Of a stretch of 56,237 nucleotides of DNA, positions 22,056-30,327 are shown in pieces (position 1 is the stretch's first letter; every line of letters starts with the position of its first letter). Source of the DNA: Curvibacter sp. GTDB taxonomy: Bacteria > Pseudomonadota > Gammaproteobacteria > Burkholderiales > Burkholderiaceae_C. Below the pieces are notes generated by a model. The model had not been told where the DNA came from. It saw nothing but the letters and a program-made list of their open reading frames with translations, and did not search any database. The stretch is from assembly GCA_004293725.1 (NCBI GenBank), contig REAW01000020.1, forward strand, positions 1-56,237, written 5' to 3'. A program made the position numbers and the translations under genes.

Positions 22056-23087
22056 TCAGAATCCTCCCGGACCTGCTGCAATATTGTAACTGAGCCCCCA
22101 TACGGCTAACAGCGCCAGAAAATCAGGAGCTGGTTCTGCATAGAACTCCTGCCACCCGCCTGTGATGGGGTGGTGAAACGCCAAGCGAAACGCATGCAAG
22201 GCTTGACGCTCCATGCCGACCTCCGGGTTCCCCCCATACGTAGCATCGCCTACCAGGGGGTGCCCCAAAGAGGCCATGTGCACACGAATCTGGTGTGTGC
22301 GACCAGTGTGAAGAACACAACGCACCCAGCAGCCAGCCACCGAATTCGCCAGCCAAATTACATCTGTTTTTGCCTGCTTACCCGCAGAAACAGAAACATC
22401 CACAACAGCCATACGCAAGCGATTGCGAGGATCTCGCCCAATCGGCTTGTCCACGGTTACCCGCGCAGCACCTTTCCAAGGGCGCTGCGCCAATGCGAGG
22501 TATTGCCGACTTACTTCCCGTGCGGCTATCGCCTTGACCAATACATCCATAGCAGCCCGCGTTCGGGCAACCACCATCAACCCACTGGTGTCTTTGTCCA
22601 GACGGTGCACAATCCCAGCCCTCGGAACGCTAGCAAACTGCGGATCTCTGGCCAATAAACCATTGAGTAGCGTACCGCTCCAGTTTCCTGGTGCTGGATG
22701 CACCACCATGCCTGCCGGCTTATTAATCACGAGTATGTGGGCATCCTCGAAGACAACTTCCAGATCCATGGACTGGGCTTTGAAGGCTTGGCTCTGTTGG
22801 GTAGGTCTTAGCTCAACAACAATAACATCGCCCGCCTTCACTCGCTGAGCCGCCTTCGTCACAGGCTGGCGATTAAGGGACACGGCGCCTTCATCAATCA
22901 GCTGCTGCAGATAGCTCCGCGAAAACTCACTCGCGGCCTGCACCAGCGCGCGGTCAATACGTTCCCCGTGCTGTTCGTGACTGACCTCTACTGAACGAAG
23001 CTCGACCTCAGGATTCCCATCGAGAGCCTCGTCTTCCGAGTCGGGCTCATGGGAGTGCGTCGATATAATTCCCCCGGTCTGATTCAA
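22056..23087 (-). CDS. rluD: 23S rRNA pseudouridine(1911/1915/1917) synthase RluD, TTG start
   Basis: A 343-residue enzyme with an S4 domain (ERIDRALVQAASEFSRSYLQQLI) and the catalytic block GIVHRLDKDTSGLMVVA with its Asp. It modifies helix 69 of 23S rRNA and helps 50S assembly. No ATG or GTG occurs before the conserved S4 domain. The best start is TTG at 23087, with GGGGA 5 bases upstream; another TTG lies at 23099. Either way the start is almost head-to-head with bamD, so the rluD promoter must lie inside bamD coding sequence. Confidence 0.88.
   Translation of the reverse strand: MNQTGGIISTHSHEPDSEDEALDGNPEVELRSVEVSHEQHGERIDRALVQAASEFSRSYLQQLIDEGAVSLNRQPVTKAAQRVKAGDVIVVELRPTQQSQAFKAQSMDLEVVFEDAHILVINKPAGMVVHPAPGNWSGTLLNGLLARDPQFASVPRAGIVHRLDKDTSGLMVVARTRAAMDVLVKAIAAREVSRQYLALAQRPWKGAARVTVDKPIGRDPRNRLRMAVVDVSVSAGKQAKTDVIWLANSVAGCWVRCVLHTGRTHQIRVHMASLGHPLVGDATYGGNPEVGMERQALHAFRLAFHHPITGGWQEFYAEPAPDFLALLAVWGLSYNIAAGPGGF
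23064..23069 (+). promoter_or_regulatory. Consensus -10 box (TATAAT) for bamD inside the rluD 5' end
   Basis: A perfect TATAAT lies 31 bases before the bamD ATG, giving a predicted leader of about 25 bases. No good -35 is seen at 16-18 bases upstream. It falls within the N-terminal coding part of the divergent rluD. Confidence 0.5.
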
Positions 23088-23100
23088 GAAAGTCCCCAAG

Positions 23101-23907
23101 ATGCTACGTGTGAAATTATCGGTCGTTTACGCCACTTTCGTGGCGGCCGTATTGCTGGTCGTAGCAGGATGCTCTACCACCCCTATCGACAAGACAGCGG
23201 GCATGAGCCCAAACCGACTGTATGCCGAGGCTAAAGATGAGATGGGTTCTTCACAATGGGACAAGGCAGTACCGTTGCTCGAAAAACTGGAAGCCCGTGC
23301 AGCAGGTACGCCATTGGCGCAACAAGCTCAGCTCGATAAAGCCTATGCCCACTACAAAGCCGCTGAGCCGGCACAAGCGCTTGCGACTTTGGACCGCTTT
23401 ATCAAATTACACCCCGCCAGCCCCGCATTGGATTACGCCATCTACCTGAAGGGAATCATCAATTTTAACGATGACCTGGGCCTACTTTCTTCCGTAACCC
23501 GACAAGACCTGTCCGAGCGTGACCAGAAGGCGGCCAAGGAGTCCTTTGAGTCATTCAAGGAATTGGTGGCACGTTTCCCAGATTCAAGATATGCGCCAGA
23601 TTCACGCCAACGTATGGCCTATATCGTAGGCTCACTGGCCCAGTATGAAGTTCATGTTGCGCGTTACTATTTCAAGCGCGGCGCTTACCTTGCAGCGGCC
23701 AACCGGGCCCAACAGGCCGTGACTGATTACCGAGACGTGCCTGCGATCGAAGAAGCGCTGTTTATCTTGTACAAATCCTATGAAGCGCTGGGTATGGAAC
23801 AACTGCGCGACGATGCAAAACGGATTCTTGAAAAAAACTACCCCCAGTCCGATTACGTTCTCAGGGGTGGAAGGCCGAATACAGATCCTTGGTGGAAGGT
23901 TTGGTAA
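23101..23907 (+). CDS. bamD: Outer-membrane assembly lipoprotein BamD (ComL)
   Basis: A 268-residue essential BAM-complex lipoprotein. The signal helix (5-23) ends in lipobox VAGC, with Cys24 lipidated. Five TPR-like repeats follow, with NRLYAEAKDEMGSSQWDKA and the FPDSRYAPDSRQRMAY block typical of the family. The start is ATG at 23101, with only a weak purine stretch upstream. Its 3' end overlaps the convergent helicase gene by 47 bases. Confidence 0.96.
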   Translation: MLRVKLSVVYATFVAAVLLVVAGCSTTPIDKTAGMSPNRLYAEAKDEMGSSQWDKAVPLLEKLEARAAGTPLAQQAQLDKAYAHYKAAEPAQALATLDRFIKLHPASPALDYAIYLKGIINFNDDLGLLSSVTRQDLSERDQKAAKESFESFKELVARFPDSRYAPDSRQRMAYIVGSLAQYEVHVARYYFKRGAYLAAANRAQQAVTDYRDVPAIEEALFILYKSYEALGMEQLRDDAKRILEKNYPQSDYVLRGGRPNTDPWWKVW

Positions 23908-25879
23908 GCGCCTCTAGCGCCTCACTAAACTCAGCGCGCTCCCGCAGCATCGGCATGTTTGGTAAGCTGGACAATAAGCTGCGCCCGTATCCCATCTGCA
24001 ACAGGCGAACATCGCAAATCACGAGCACACCGCGATCGGTTTCACGTCGAATCAATCGCCCTACCCCTTGCCTGAGCGCCATGGCCGCCTGAGGTAGTTG
24101 GTAATGTGTAAAGGCGCTTTTTCCCTCTGCTTCCAACTGTTGGGAGCGAGCCTCCACCACGGGATCATCCGGTGGGGTAAAGGGAATTTTGTCGATCACT
24201 ACCATTTGTAACGCATCGCCCGGCACATCAACCCCTTCCCAAAACGACCCTGTAGCTACCAAAACGTACCCTGCCGCACTCTTGGCCGCACTAAACTGGG
24301 CGAGTAACTCGCGTTTGGAGGTTTCGCCCTGAAGTAGCACTTGCACAGCATAGTGCGAAGCGAAATTCGCCCGAAGCACCTGGGCGATGCGCCGCATCGA
24401 ACGCAACGTTGTTGTGAGCACCAAGGTTCGCCCTCCCAATATGGCAGCGGCTTGCGTCACCAACTCAGCCACTTGGTCACTATGTCGGGAATCTGATGGT
24501 TTGGCAAAATCAGGTGGGACGTACAGGCGGGCCTGCTGCTGGTAGTCAAATGGACTGGGAACCTGCAAAACGGTAGCCCCTACCAGGCCATGTGCTTCGA
24601 CAAAGGAAGCCAAACCTGGATCCTGCCCCAGAGTCGCAGAAGTAAATATCCAGCCAGTCCCGAAGCCGGTATCGGATCGTTGGGTCAGCCTTTCACGCAA
24701 TGCGTCAGCAACAGTCAACGGTGACTCCACCATCCGCAAGCGCACCCCGCACTCCAACCAGCGTACGACGCCCGCAGGGGGCAAATGGGCGAAGTGTGCA
24801 AGCCGCTCGCCCAACAATTCGGCGCGCCCCAGCATGGCAGAAAGTTCAAGTGCAGCCTCCGCTACTCCGGTCAAGGCCTCAACGCACGCGGACAAGGCAG
24901 CTTCAAGGCTGGCCATCGCCCGACGCCAAAGCATGGGAGCAATACCTTGGGGTACTTCGCCTGACCAACGCAAACGGGTCTTCGGCTCCGTCGGGGCTTG
25001 ACAGACCAGGTGCAACTCGGCAAGTACCCCTTCCAATCGCATGGCAAGGTCCTGCCAATCTGCAAGACCTCTTGCATGCTGCAAACCAACGGTTACCAAA
25101 TCTCGACCCCATGCCTGCAACTGACCGGTGCTCAATTGAGTACCCAGAAACTGAATGCCAATCTCGTTGAGTTGGTGGGCCTCGTCAAACACCACCGCGT
25201 TTACCGTCGGCAACAGTTCAGCGACGCCCGACTCCCTCACATTCCAATCTGCAAAAAACAGGTGGTGGTTTATCACCACCACGTCTGCCGCCATCGCCTC
25301 TCGCCGTGCCCGGTATACGTGGCAACCCTGAAATTGTTGGCACTTGGCTCCAACACAGCTTTCTCGGGTCGACGTAACCAGTGGGGTCACTGGGGACTGC
25401 TCATCCAACGTTGTTAACTCGGCCAAATCACCACTGCTGGTGTTGTGCGCCCATAGTTCCACAGACGCCAGGGCGCGTAGATCGGTAGAACGTTGCAACG
25501 CTCCAGATTGCCGTGCAAGCCCCAGGCGACTCAGACAAAGGTAGCTGCTGCGCCCTTTGAGCAACGCCACCCGTGAAGGCAAGCCAAGTGTTGAAAGCAA
25601 CTGGGGAATATCTCGCCCAAACAACTGGTCCTGCAAGGCTTTGGTTGCCGTGGATAACAAGACGCGCTTGCCGCTTAACAGAGCGGGCAACAAATAAGCA
25701 TAGGTTTTCCCAACGCCAGTACCTGCCTCCACTACCAGCACATTACCCATCTCTATGGCTTGGGCCACTGCACTTGCCATGCTGCGCTGGCCCTCACGCG
25801 CAGCAAAACCCTCAACGGCCTGCGCCAGAGGGCTCCCTGCATCCAGCGCCTGCGTAACGGCGTCGGTCAGCGTGCCCAT
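23861..25879 (-). CDS. DinG/YoaA-type Fe-S ATP-dependent DNA helicase
   Basis: A 672-residue XPD-like superfamily 2 helicase. Walker A GTGVGKT is at 53-59 and DEAH at 232-235. Four Cys at 115, 175, 180 and 186 would bind a [4Fe-4S] cluster as in DinG and YoaA. Motif VI, QGVGRLIRRETDRG, is near the C-terminus. It acts 5' to 3' and is linked to repair of blocked replication. The protein is nearer YoaA in length. The start is ATG at 25879, directly abutting the upstream DUF465 stop codon (TGAATG). The last codons are antisense to the bamD 3' end. Confidence 0.9.
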   Translation of the reverse strand: MGTLTDAVTQALDAGSPLAQAVEGFAAREGQRSMASAVAQAIEMGNVLVVEAGTGVGKTYAYLLPALLSGKRVLLSTATKALQDQLFGRDIPQLLSTLGLPSRVALLKGRSSYLCLSRLGLARQSGALQRSTDLRALASVELWAHNTSSGDLAELTTLDEQSPVTPLVTSTRESCVGAKCQQFQGCHVYRARREAMAADVVVINHHLFFADWNVRESGVAELLPTVNAVVFDEAHQLNEIGIQFLGTQLSTGQLQAWGRDLVTVGLQHARGLADWQDLAMRLEGVLAELHLVCQAPTEPKTRLRWSGEVPQGIAPMLWRRAMASLEAALSACVEALTGVAEAALELSAMLGRAELLGERLAHFAHLPPAGVVRWLECGVRLRMVESPLTVADALRERLTQRSDTGFGTGWIFTSATLGQDPGLASFVEAHGLVGATVLQVPSPFDYQQQARLYVPPDFAKPSDSRHSDQVAELVTQAAAILGGRTLVLTTTLRSMRRIAQVLRANFASHYAVQVLLQGETSKRELLAQFSAAKSAAGYVLVATGSFWEGVDVPGDALQMVVIDKIPFTPPDDPVVEARSQQLEAEGKSAFTHYQLPQAAMALRQGVGRLIRRETDRGVLVICDVRLLQMGYGRSLLSSLPNMPMLRERAEFSEALEALTKPSTKDLYSAFHP

Positions 25880-26083
25880 TCAGGCCGGCTCATCGGGCTG
25901 CAACGCATGTTGCAAACGGGAAATTTCATCGCGCAAAGCGAGTCGCCGCTTTTTGAGCCGCCGCATGAGCAACTCGTCGGCAAGGGCTACCTCCTGCCCA
26001 CGGTCAATCAGCGCGTCGAGATCACTGTGCTCAATACGCAATTCGATCAGGCGCCGCTGCGGGGAGTGATGATTCGTTTCCAA
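25880..26083 (-). CDS. DUF465 (YdcH-like) small coiled-coil protein, TTG start
   Basis: A 67-residue protein, mostly one helix, with the DUF465 pattern HSDLDALIDR followed by ADELLMRRLKKRRLALRDEISRL. The function is unknown. TTG at 26083 is the only reasonable start: an in-frame TGA lies two codons upstream and no ATG occurs before the conserved core. It abuts the helicase gene and is likely translated in coupling with it. Confidence 0.8.
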   Translation of the reverse strand: METNHHSPQRRLIELRIEHSDLDALIDRGQEVALADELLMRRLKKRRLALRDEISRLQHALQPDEPA

Positions 26084-26196
26084 AAGTCAGACAGACAAAA
26101 GTACGTGGTTAAATGATGCAAACTTGCAGAGTGTCCACCCCATAATACGGCCGGACTAATGTGTTCCGTAATTATTAAGTTTATTGCCCTACCGCC

Positions 26197-26961
26197 ATGG
26201 CCACCACTGGATACCGACTGACAGCCTCCACTGGCATCCATAAGGGTGACCGCGAATACCAGCAGGACCAGGTTGCCCTGTTCAAACATACGCGTGTGAA
26301 TGGCTGTCTGCTTGCCATCGTGGCCGACGGCATGGGTGGGCGCAGTGGTGGACGCAAGGCCTCCGACCAAGTCATGATGACAGCCAAACAGTTGTTTGAA
26401 CGGTACGACCCGGATACTGACGATGCTGTGGCAACTTTGACGCAAATTGTGCAGGAAGCCCATGTGGTTATCAAACTGACCGCCATCTCGTCTGAAGAAG
26501 AGCCACACAGCACGCTGGCAGCATTCCTGATCAATCCTGGCGGAGACTGTCATTGGGCCCATACTGGTGATTCACGGGTCTACCAGTACCATGGCAATCG
26601 CTTCATCAAGCGCACCATGGACCACTCGTATGTGCAAGCGTTGGTGAACCGCGGTGAGTTGACAGAAGAGCAAGCGAACGTGCACCCGCAGTCCAACATC
26701 CTGATGGGTTGTCTTGGCACGGAGAGTGACCCGCCTGTGGACCTTCATTTCATACCCAAGCTACGCCCTGGTGATGTACTCATGGCCTGCAGCGATGGTG
26801 TGTGGCATTACTTTAACAATGGTGAATTGGGGTCTGTTCTATCCACCCTGTCAGCACGTGAAGCCACTGAATTTCTGATCGAAAAAGCGCGCTCCCGAGG
26901 CCAAGGCGGTGGTGACAATCTTTCCTTGGTGGTAGTCAAGGTCGAGTCGCTACACCCGTGA
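26197..26961 (+). CDS. PP2C-family protein serine/threonine phosphatase
   Basis: A 254-residue metal-dependent phosphatase made of the catalytic domain alone. The metal-binding motifs are VADGMGGRSGG (43-53), HTGDSRVYQY, ACSDGVW and GGGDNLSLVVV, all with intact Asp residues. Such enzymes (Stp/PphA type) reverse Hanks-type kinase phosphorylation or act in type VI secretion switches. No kinase, FHA or secretion gene is nearby. It stands alone between a minus-strand neighbour 113 bases upstream and a convergent gene 34 bases downstream. The start is ATG at 26197. Confidence 0.9.
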   Translation: MATTGYRLTASTGIHKGDREYQQDQVALFKHTRVNGCLLAIVADGMGGRSGGRKASDQVMMTAKQLFERYDPDTDDAVATLTQIVQEAHVVIKLTAISSEEEPHSTLAAFLINPGGDCHWAHTGDSRVYQYHGNRFIKRTMDHSYVQALVNRGELTEEQANVHPQSNILMGCLGTESDPPVDLHFIPKLRPGDVLMACSDGVWHYFNNGELGSVLSTLSAREATEFLIEKARSRGQGGGDNLSLVVVKVESLHP

Positions 26962-26995
26962 AGCGCCCCACCCAGCGCACTGTAAGGTTTCTTGC

Positions 26996-27586
26996 CTAGT
27001 TGGGGATCGGCAGAGCTGGCGATTTTTCCGTTGATTCCCGCAACCGCTTATCGCGTTCCTTACGGCGCTCTTGAGCTGCTTGCAGCTTTTCAGCATGGGC
27101 CTTGCGCTGCAAAGCCTTCTCCGCGTCTGTTGGCGCAGAAGGCGAAGGTCTACTCGCTGCATTGTTTACCGGCGCTTGAGCAGCATTCCGGTGTTTTTGT
27201 TGCTTTTCCTGCTGGACTTGGAGGCGGTCGGCGGCAACGTGGCCCGCCTGCTCTGCAGTCCGCTCTTGGTGTTCTCGCTCCTTCGCGGCGATGCGTTGCA
27301 ATTGCTCTTGCGCACGTAGGCTGCGATCCGTTGCATTGAGCGCTGCCTCTTGAGCCTTAAGCCCTCGCTCCAGCGCGCGCCTCTGGGACGTAATCTGATC
27401 AACACAGGCTTGTACCGCGAATCGGTTGTGGCAGGCCTGCTCCTCTTGCTGAAACTTAGCCTCGGCGAGCCCACGTTCCGCAGCGATTCTTTCGCGCTGC
27501 GCTTGTGCACTCGCATCGGTTTGAGCACCTGCAGACTGCAAGGTCAAACATACAACTAGCAGGCCTGCGGAGCGCAGAAAGTTCAT
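26996..27586 (-). CDS. Exported two-cysteine coiled-coil protein of unknown function
   Basis: A 196-residue protein with a clear signal peptide (1-22, cleavage after AGA) and then almost continuous Gln/Glu/Arg/Ala helix. A short motif with two Cys eight residues apart (ACHNRFAVQACVDQ) lies near residue 50. Low-complexity Pro/Ser/Ala at 140-155 splits the coiled coil. I believe a similar Cys-x7-Cys coiled-coil family occurs in Burkholderiales, but I cannot name it. The two Cys could form a periplasmic disulfide. Its ATG overlaps the zapE stop (ATGA), so it is co-translated with zapE and may act at the division site; that is inference. Confidence 0.75.
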   Translation of the reverse strand: MNFLRSAGLLVVCLTLQSAGAQTDASAQAQRERIAAERGLAEAKFQQEEQACHNRFAVQACVDQITSQRRALERGLKAQEAALNATDRSLRAQEQLQRIAAKEREHQERTAEQAGHVAADRLQVQQEKQQKHRNAAQAPVNNAASRPSPSAPTDAEKALQRKAHAEKLQAAQERRKERDKRLRESTEKSPALPIPN

Positions 27587-28680
27587 GTCAATCGTGTATC
27601 CACAATTCGGCGCTCCAGATCCAGAAACTCCTTGGATTGCATTTCGGTCAACCTAGAGACTGTGCGCGGGAACTCATGTGACATCGGCCCCTCCGTATAG
27701 AGCGCCGCAGGCGCGACGGCGGCTGACAGGATGAGTTTGACACGGCGGTCATACAACACGTCAACAAGCCAAGTGAAGCGCCGCGCTTCCGACGCCATGC
27801 GTACTGGCATATGGGGTACGTCACTCAAAAACACGGTGTGAAATCGTGAAGCGATCTCCAAATAGTCGTTCTGTGAGCGCGGCCCCCCGCAAAGCGCCTT
27901 GAAATCAAACCACACCACGCCCCCAGCCTTGCGTCGCGCGTGGATCTCGCGCGACTCGATATGCAATAGCGGATTCTCATCGTGCTGTTCGGCCAATGCA
28001 TTGAAGGTGGCGGTCATCGCAGCGTCCGCCTCGGGGCCGTTGGGCACGTGGTAGAGCTGGGCATCTTCCAACGTACGGCGCCGATAGTCGGTGCCGTTGT
28101 CCACGCTCAGAACTTCCAGCTTGGCATTCAGCAGGGCGATTGCCGGCAGTATGCGGTCACGGTGCAGACCGCCGGGGTACAAGTCATCCGGTTTGAAGTT
28201 GGAGGTGGTAACAAAACCCACGCCATTTTCGAACAAGGCATTGAGAAGGCGATGCAGGATCATCGCGTCCGTGATGTCCGCCACATGAAATTCGTCAAAG
28301 CAAATGAGACGGTAGCGTTTGGCCATACGCTTACCCAGTTCGTCCAATGGGTTTACCGTACCTTGCAGATCGACCAGTTCGCGGTGCACCTCGCGCATGA
28401 ACTCGTGAAAGTGCAAACGCGTTTTGCGTTTAAGCGGAACGGCGTTAAAAAAGCAATCCATAAGAAAGCTCTTTCCACGCCCCACTCCTCCAAACATATA
28501 GACCCCCCGCGGAATTTCGGGGCGGTTGATCAGCTTCTTTAGCGCGTTAGAACGCTTTTCTTTGTAGAGTGCCCATTCTGTGGCGCAGCGATCCAGCGCA
28601 GCAACCGCACGAAGCTGGGCCGGATCGGCCGTGTAGCCGCGCGCGGCCAGCTCGGCCTCGTAGGTTGCTTTGACGCTCAA
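27583..28680 (-). CDS. zapE: Cell division ATPase ZapE (AFG1 family)
   Basis: A 365-residue AAA-type ATPase that associates with the Z-ring late in division in E. coli. Walker A GGVGRGKS is at 64-71, and Walker B appears as LICFDEFHVAD. The conserved RLHFHEFM, TSNFKPDDLYPGGLHRDR and RFTWLVDVLYD blocks are present. The start is ATG at 28680. A repeat-containing gap of 79 bases separates it from lpdA. Confidence 0.95.
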   Translation of the reverse strand: MSVKATYEAELAARGYTADPAQLRAVAALDRCATEWALYKEKRSNALKKLINRPEIPRGVYMFGGVGRGKSFLMDCFFNAVPLKRKTRLHFHEFMREVHRELVDLQGTVNPLDELGKRMAKRYRLICFDEFHVADITDAMILHRLLNALFENGVGFVTTSNFKPDDLYPGGLHRDRILPAIALLNAKLEVLSVDNGTDYRRRTLEDAQLYHVPNGPEADAAMTATFNALAEQHDENPLLHIESREIHARRKAGGVVWFDFKALCGGPRSQNDYLEIASRFHTVFLSDVPHMPVRMASEARRFTWLVDVLYDRRVKLILSAAVAPAALYTEGPMSHEFPRTVSRLTEMQSKEFLDLERRIVDTRLT

Positions 28681-28703
28681 GCGAAACTCCGATTCACTAT
28701 GAA

Positions 28704-28752
28704 AACAATAGCTTCTAGCGCACTATCCATGCGGGCCAGGAGCCTATTTCAC
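28704..28752 (+). repeat. Interspersed Comamonadaceae-type intergenic repeat, copy C
   Basis: This lies in the gap between zapE and lpdA. It shares AATAGCT, TAGCGCA and AGGAGCCTATTT with the other copies at 4.1 and 40.6 kb in the same order and orientation. An imperfect dyad links the two halves. Confidence 0.5.
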
Positions 28753-28759
28753 TCAAACT

Positions 28760-30187
28760 TCAAAAGTTCAAAGTGCGTTTGTCGACCGCAAGCGCCGCTT
28801 CCTTGGTGGCTTCACTCAAGGAGGGGTGGGCGTGGCAAATACGCGCGATGTCTTCTGCGCTGGCCTTGAACTCCATGGCCACCACGGCTTCAGAGATCAG
28901 CTCGGAAGCTTGTGGACCCACGATGTGGACGCCCAGGATTTCGTCCGTCTTGGCATTGGCCAAAAACTTCACGAAACCGGTGGTGTCGCCCAAAGCGCGT
29001 GCGCGTCCGTTCGCCAGGAACGGGAACTGCCCCGCCTTGTAGGCCACACCTTCTGCTTTGAGTTGCTCCTCTGTGCGGCCGACCCAGGCGATCTCGGGGC
29101 TGGTGTAAATGACCCAGGGGATGGTGTTGAAGTTGACATGTCCATGCTGACCGGCAATACGCTCGGCCACGGCAACGCCCTCTTCTTCTGCCTTGTGCGC
29201 CAACATGGGGCCGCGCACCACGTCACCCACCGCCCAGACACCGGGCAGATTGGTTTTGCAGTCGGCATCCACCACGATGGCACCGCGCTCGTCCAGCGCC
29301 AGGCCCACCGCTTCGGTGTTCAAACCTATGGTGTTGGGCACACGGCCGATGGAGATGATGAGCTTGTCCACATCCAACGTTTGAGCTTCGCCCTTGGCGT
29401 TGGTGTAAGCGACGGACACGCCCTTCTTGACGTTCTTGATCTCGCCGACCTTCACACCCAGCTCAATCTTCAGGCCTTGCTTGGTAAACGCCTTAAAGGC
29501 TTCTTTTGCCACGCCTTGGTCCACTGCCCCCAGGAACGTAGGCAGACCTTCAAGAATGGTGACTTCGGCACCCAGACGCTTCCACACGGAGCCCATTTCC
29601 AGACCAATCACGCCGGAGCCGATCAGGCCCAGCTTTTTCGGCACTGCGCCGATATTCAAAGCACCGTCGTTGGACAGCACGTTGACTTCATCAAAAGGCG
29701 TGCCGGGCAATGCGCGGGCATTGGACCCCGTGGCGATGATGATTTGCTTGCCGGTGATGGTTTCTTCCGCGGCGCCGGCCACCTTGATTTCGTAGCCGCC
29801 TTCAGTGGCCTTCAGGAAAGAGCCACGACCGTGGAAAAAGGCGATCTTGTTCTTCTTGAACAAATACAAGATGCCGTCGTTGTTTTGTTTCACCACGGTG
29901 TTTTTCCGGGCAAGCATTCTGGCGACATCCATGCTCACGCCCTTTACATCGATACCATGCTCGGCAAAGTGGTGATTGGCGTGGTTGAAGTGCTCGCTTG
30001 ACTGCAGCAAGGCTTTGGAGGGAATGCAGCCCACGTTGGTGCAGGTGCCGCCGGGGGCAGGCCCACCCTTGTCATTTTTCCATTCGTCGATACAGGCCAC
30101 GTTGAAGCCCAACTGGGCAGCGCGTATAGCGGCGATGTAGCCACCGGGGCCACCGCCAATGATGATTACGTCGAATTGTTTGCTCAT
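28760..30187 (-). CDS. lpdA: Dihydrolipoyl dehydrogenase (E3)
   Basis: A 475-residue flavoprotein that reoxidises dihydrolipoamide with NAD+ for the 2-oxoglutarate dehydrogenase complex. The FAD motif GGGPGG is at 11-16, and the redox disulfide is Cys49-Cys54 in GGTCTNVGCIPSKA. The NAD motif is near IGSGVIGLEMG, and the C-terminal HAHPSLSEA contains the catalytic His. The start is ATG at 30187. It is the third gene after sucA and sucB; a double-hairpin repeat lies between it and sucB. Confidence 0.97.
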   Translation of the reverse strand: MSKQFDVIIIGGGPGGYIAAIRAAQLGFNVACIDEWKNDKGGPAPGGTCTNVGCIPSKALLQSSEHFNHANHHFAEHGIDVKGVSMDVARMLARKNTVVKQNNDGILYLFKKNKIAFFHGRGSFLKATEGGYEIKVAGAAEETITGKQIIIATGSNARALPGTPFDEVNVLSNDGALNIGAVPKKLGLIGSGVIGLEMGSVWKRLGAEVTILEGLPTFLGAVDQGVAKEAFKAFTKQGLKIELGVKVGEIKNVKKGVSVAYTNAKGEAQTLDVDKLIISIGRVPNTIGLNTEAVGLALDERGAIVVDADCKTNLPGVWAVGDVVRGPMLAHKAEEEGVAVAERIAGQHGHVNFNTIPWVIYTSPEIAWVGRTEEQLKAEGVAYKAGQFPFLANGRARALGDTTGFVKFLANAKTDEILGVHIVGPQASELISEAVVAMEFKASAEDIARICHAHPSLSEATKEAALAVDKRTLNF

Positions 30188-30280
30188 GAATTTCTCGCTT
30201 CTAGTTCCAGAGATTCAGCAGGACCGCAGTGCCTGCATCCAGAAACACCGCGGAACAGGCTCTGCCGGGCCGCTGGTGTT

Positions 30281-30320
30281 GCCCCCTGCAAGGGGGAAGC
30301 GGCAAAGCCGCCCGGGGGTG
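30281..30320. repeat. Double-hairpin intergenic repeat between sucB and lpdA
   Basis: Two adjacent inverted repeats: CCCCCT with AGGGGG, then GCGGC with GCCGC, followed by a further G-run that can pair with the first C-run. This GC-rich arrangement recurs in Comamonadaceae genomes as far as I recall. Inside the sucB-lpdA gap it could stabilise the upstream mRNA or reduce read-through. No T-run follows on either strand. Confidence 0.6.
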
Positions 30321-30327
30321 AGCCCGA

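Noticed and set aside
28826..30001. Long plus-strand reading frame opposite lpdA
   Set aside because: It is antisense to a clear dihydrolipoyl dehydrogenase, is rich in His, Gln and Arg as expected for the shadow of a G+C-biased gene, and has no known domain.
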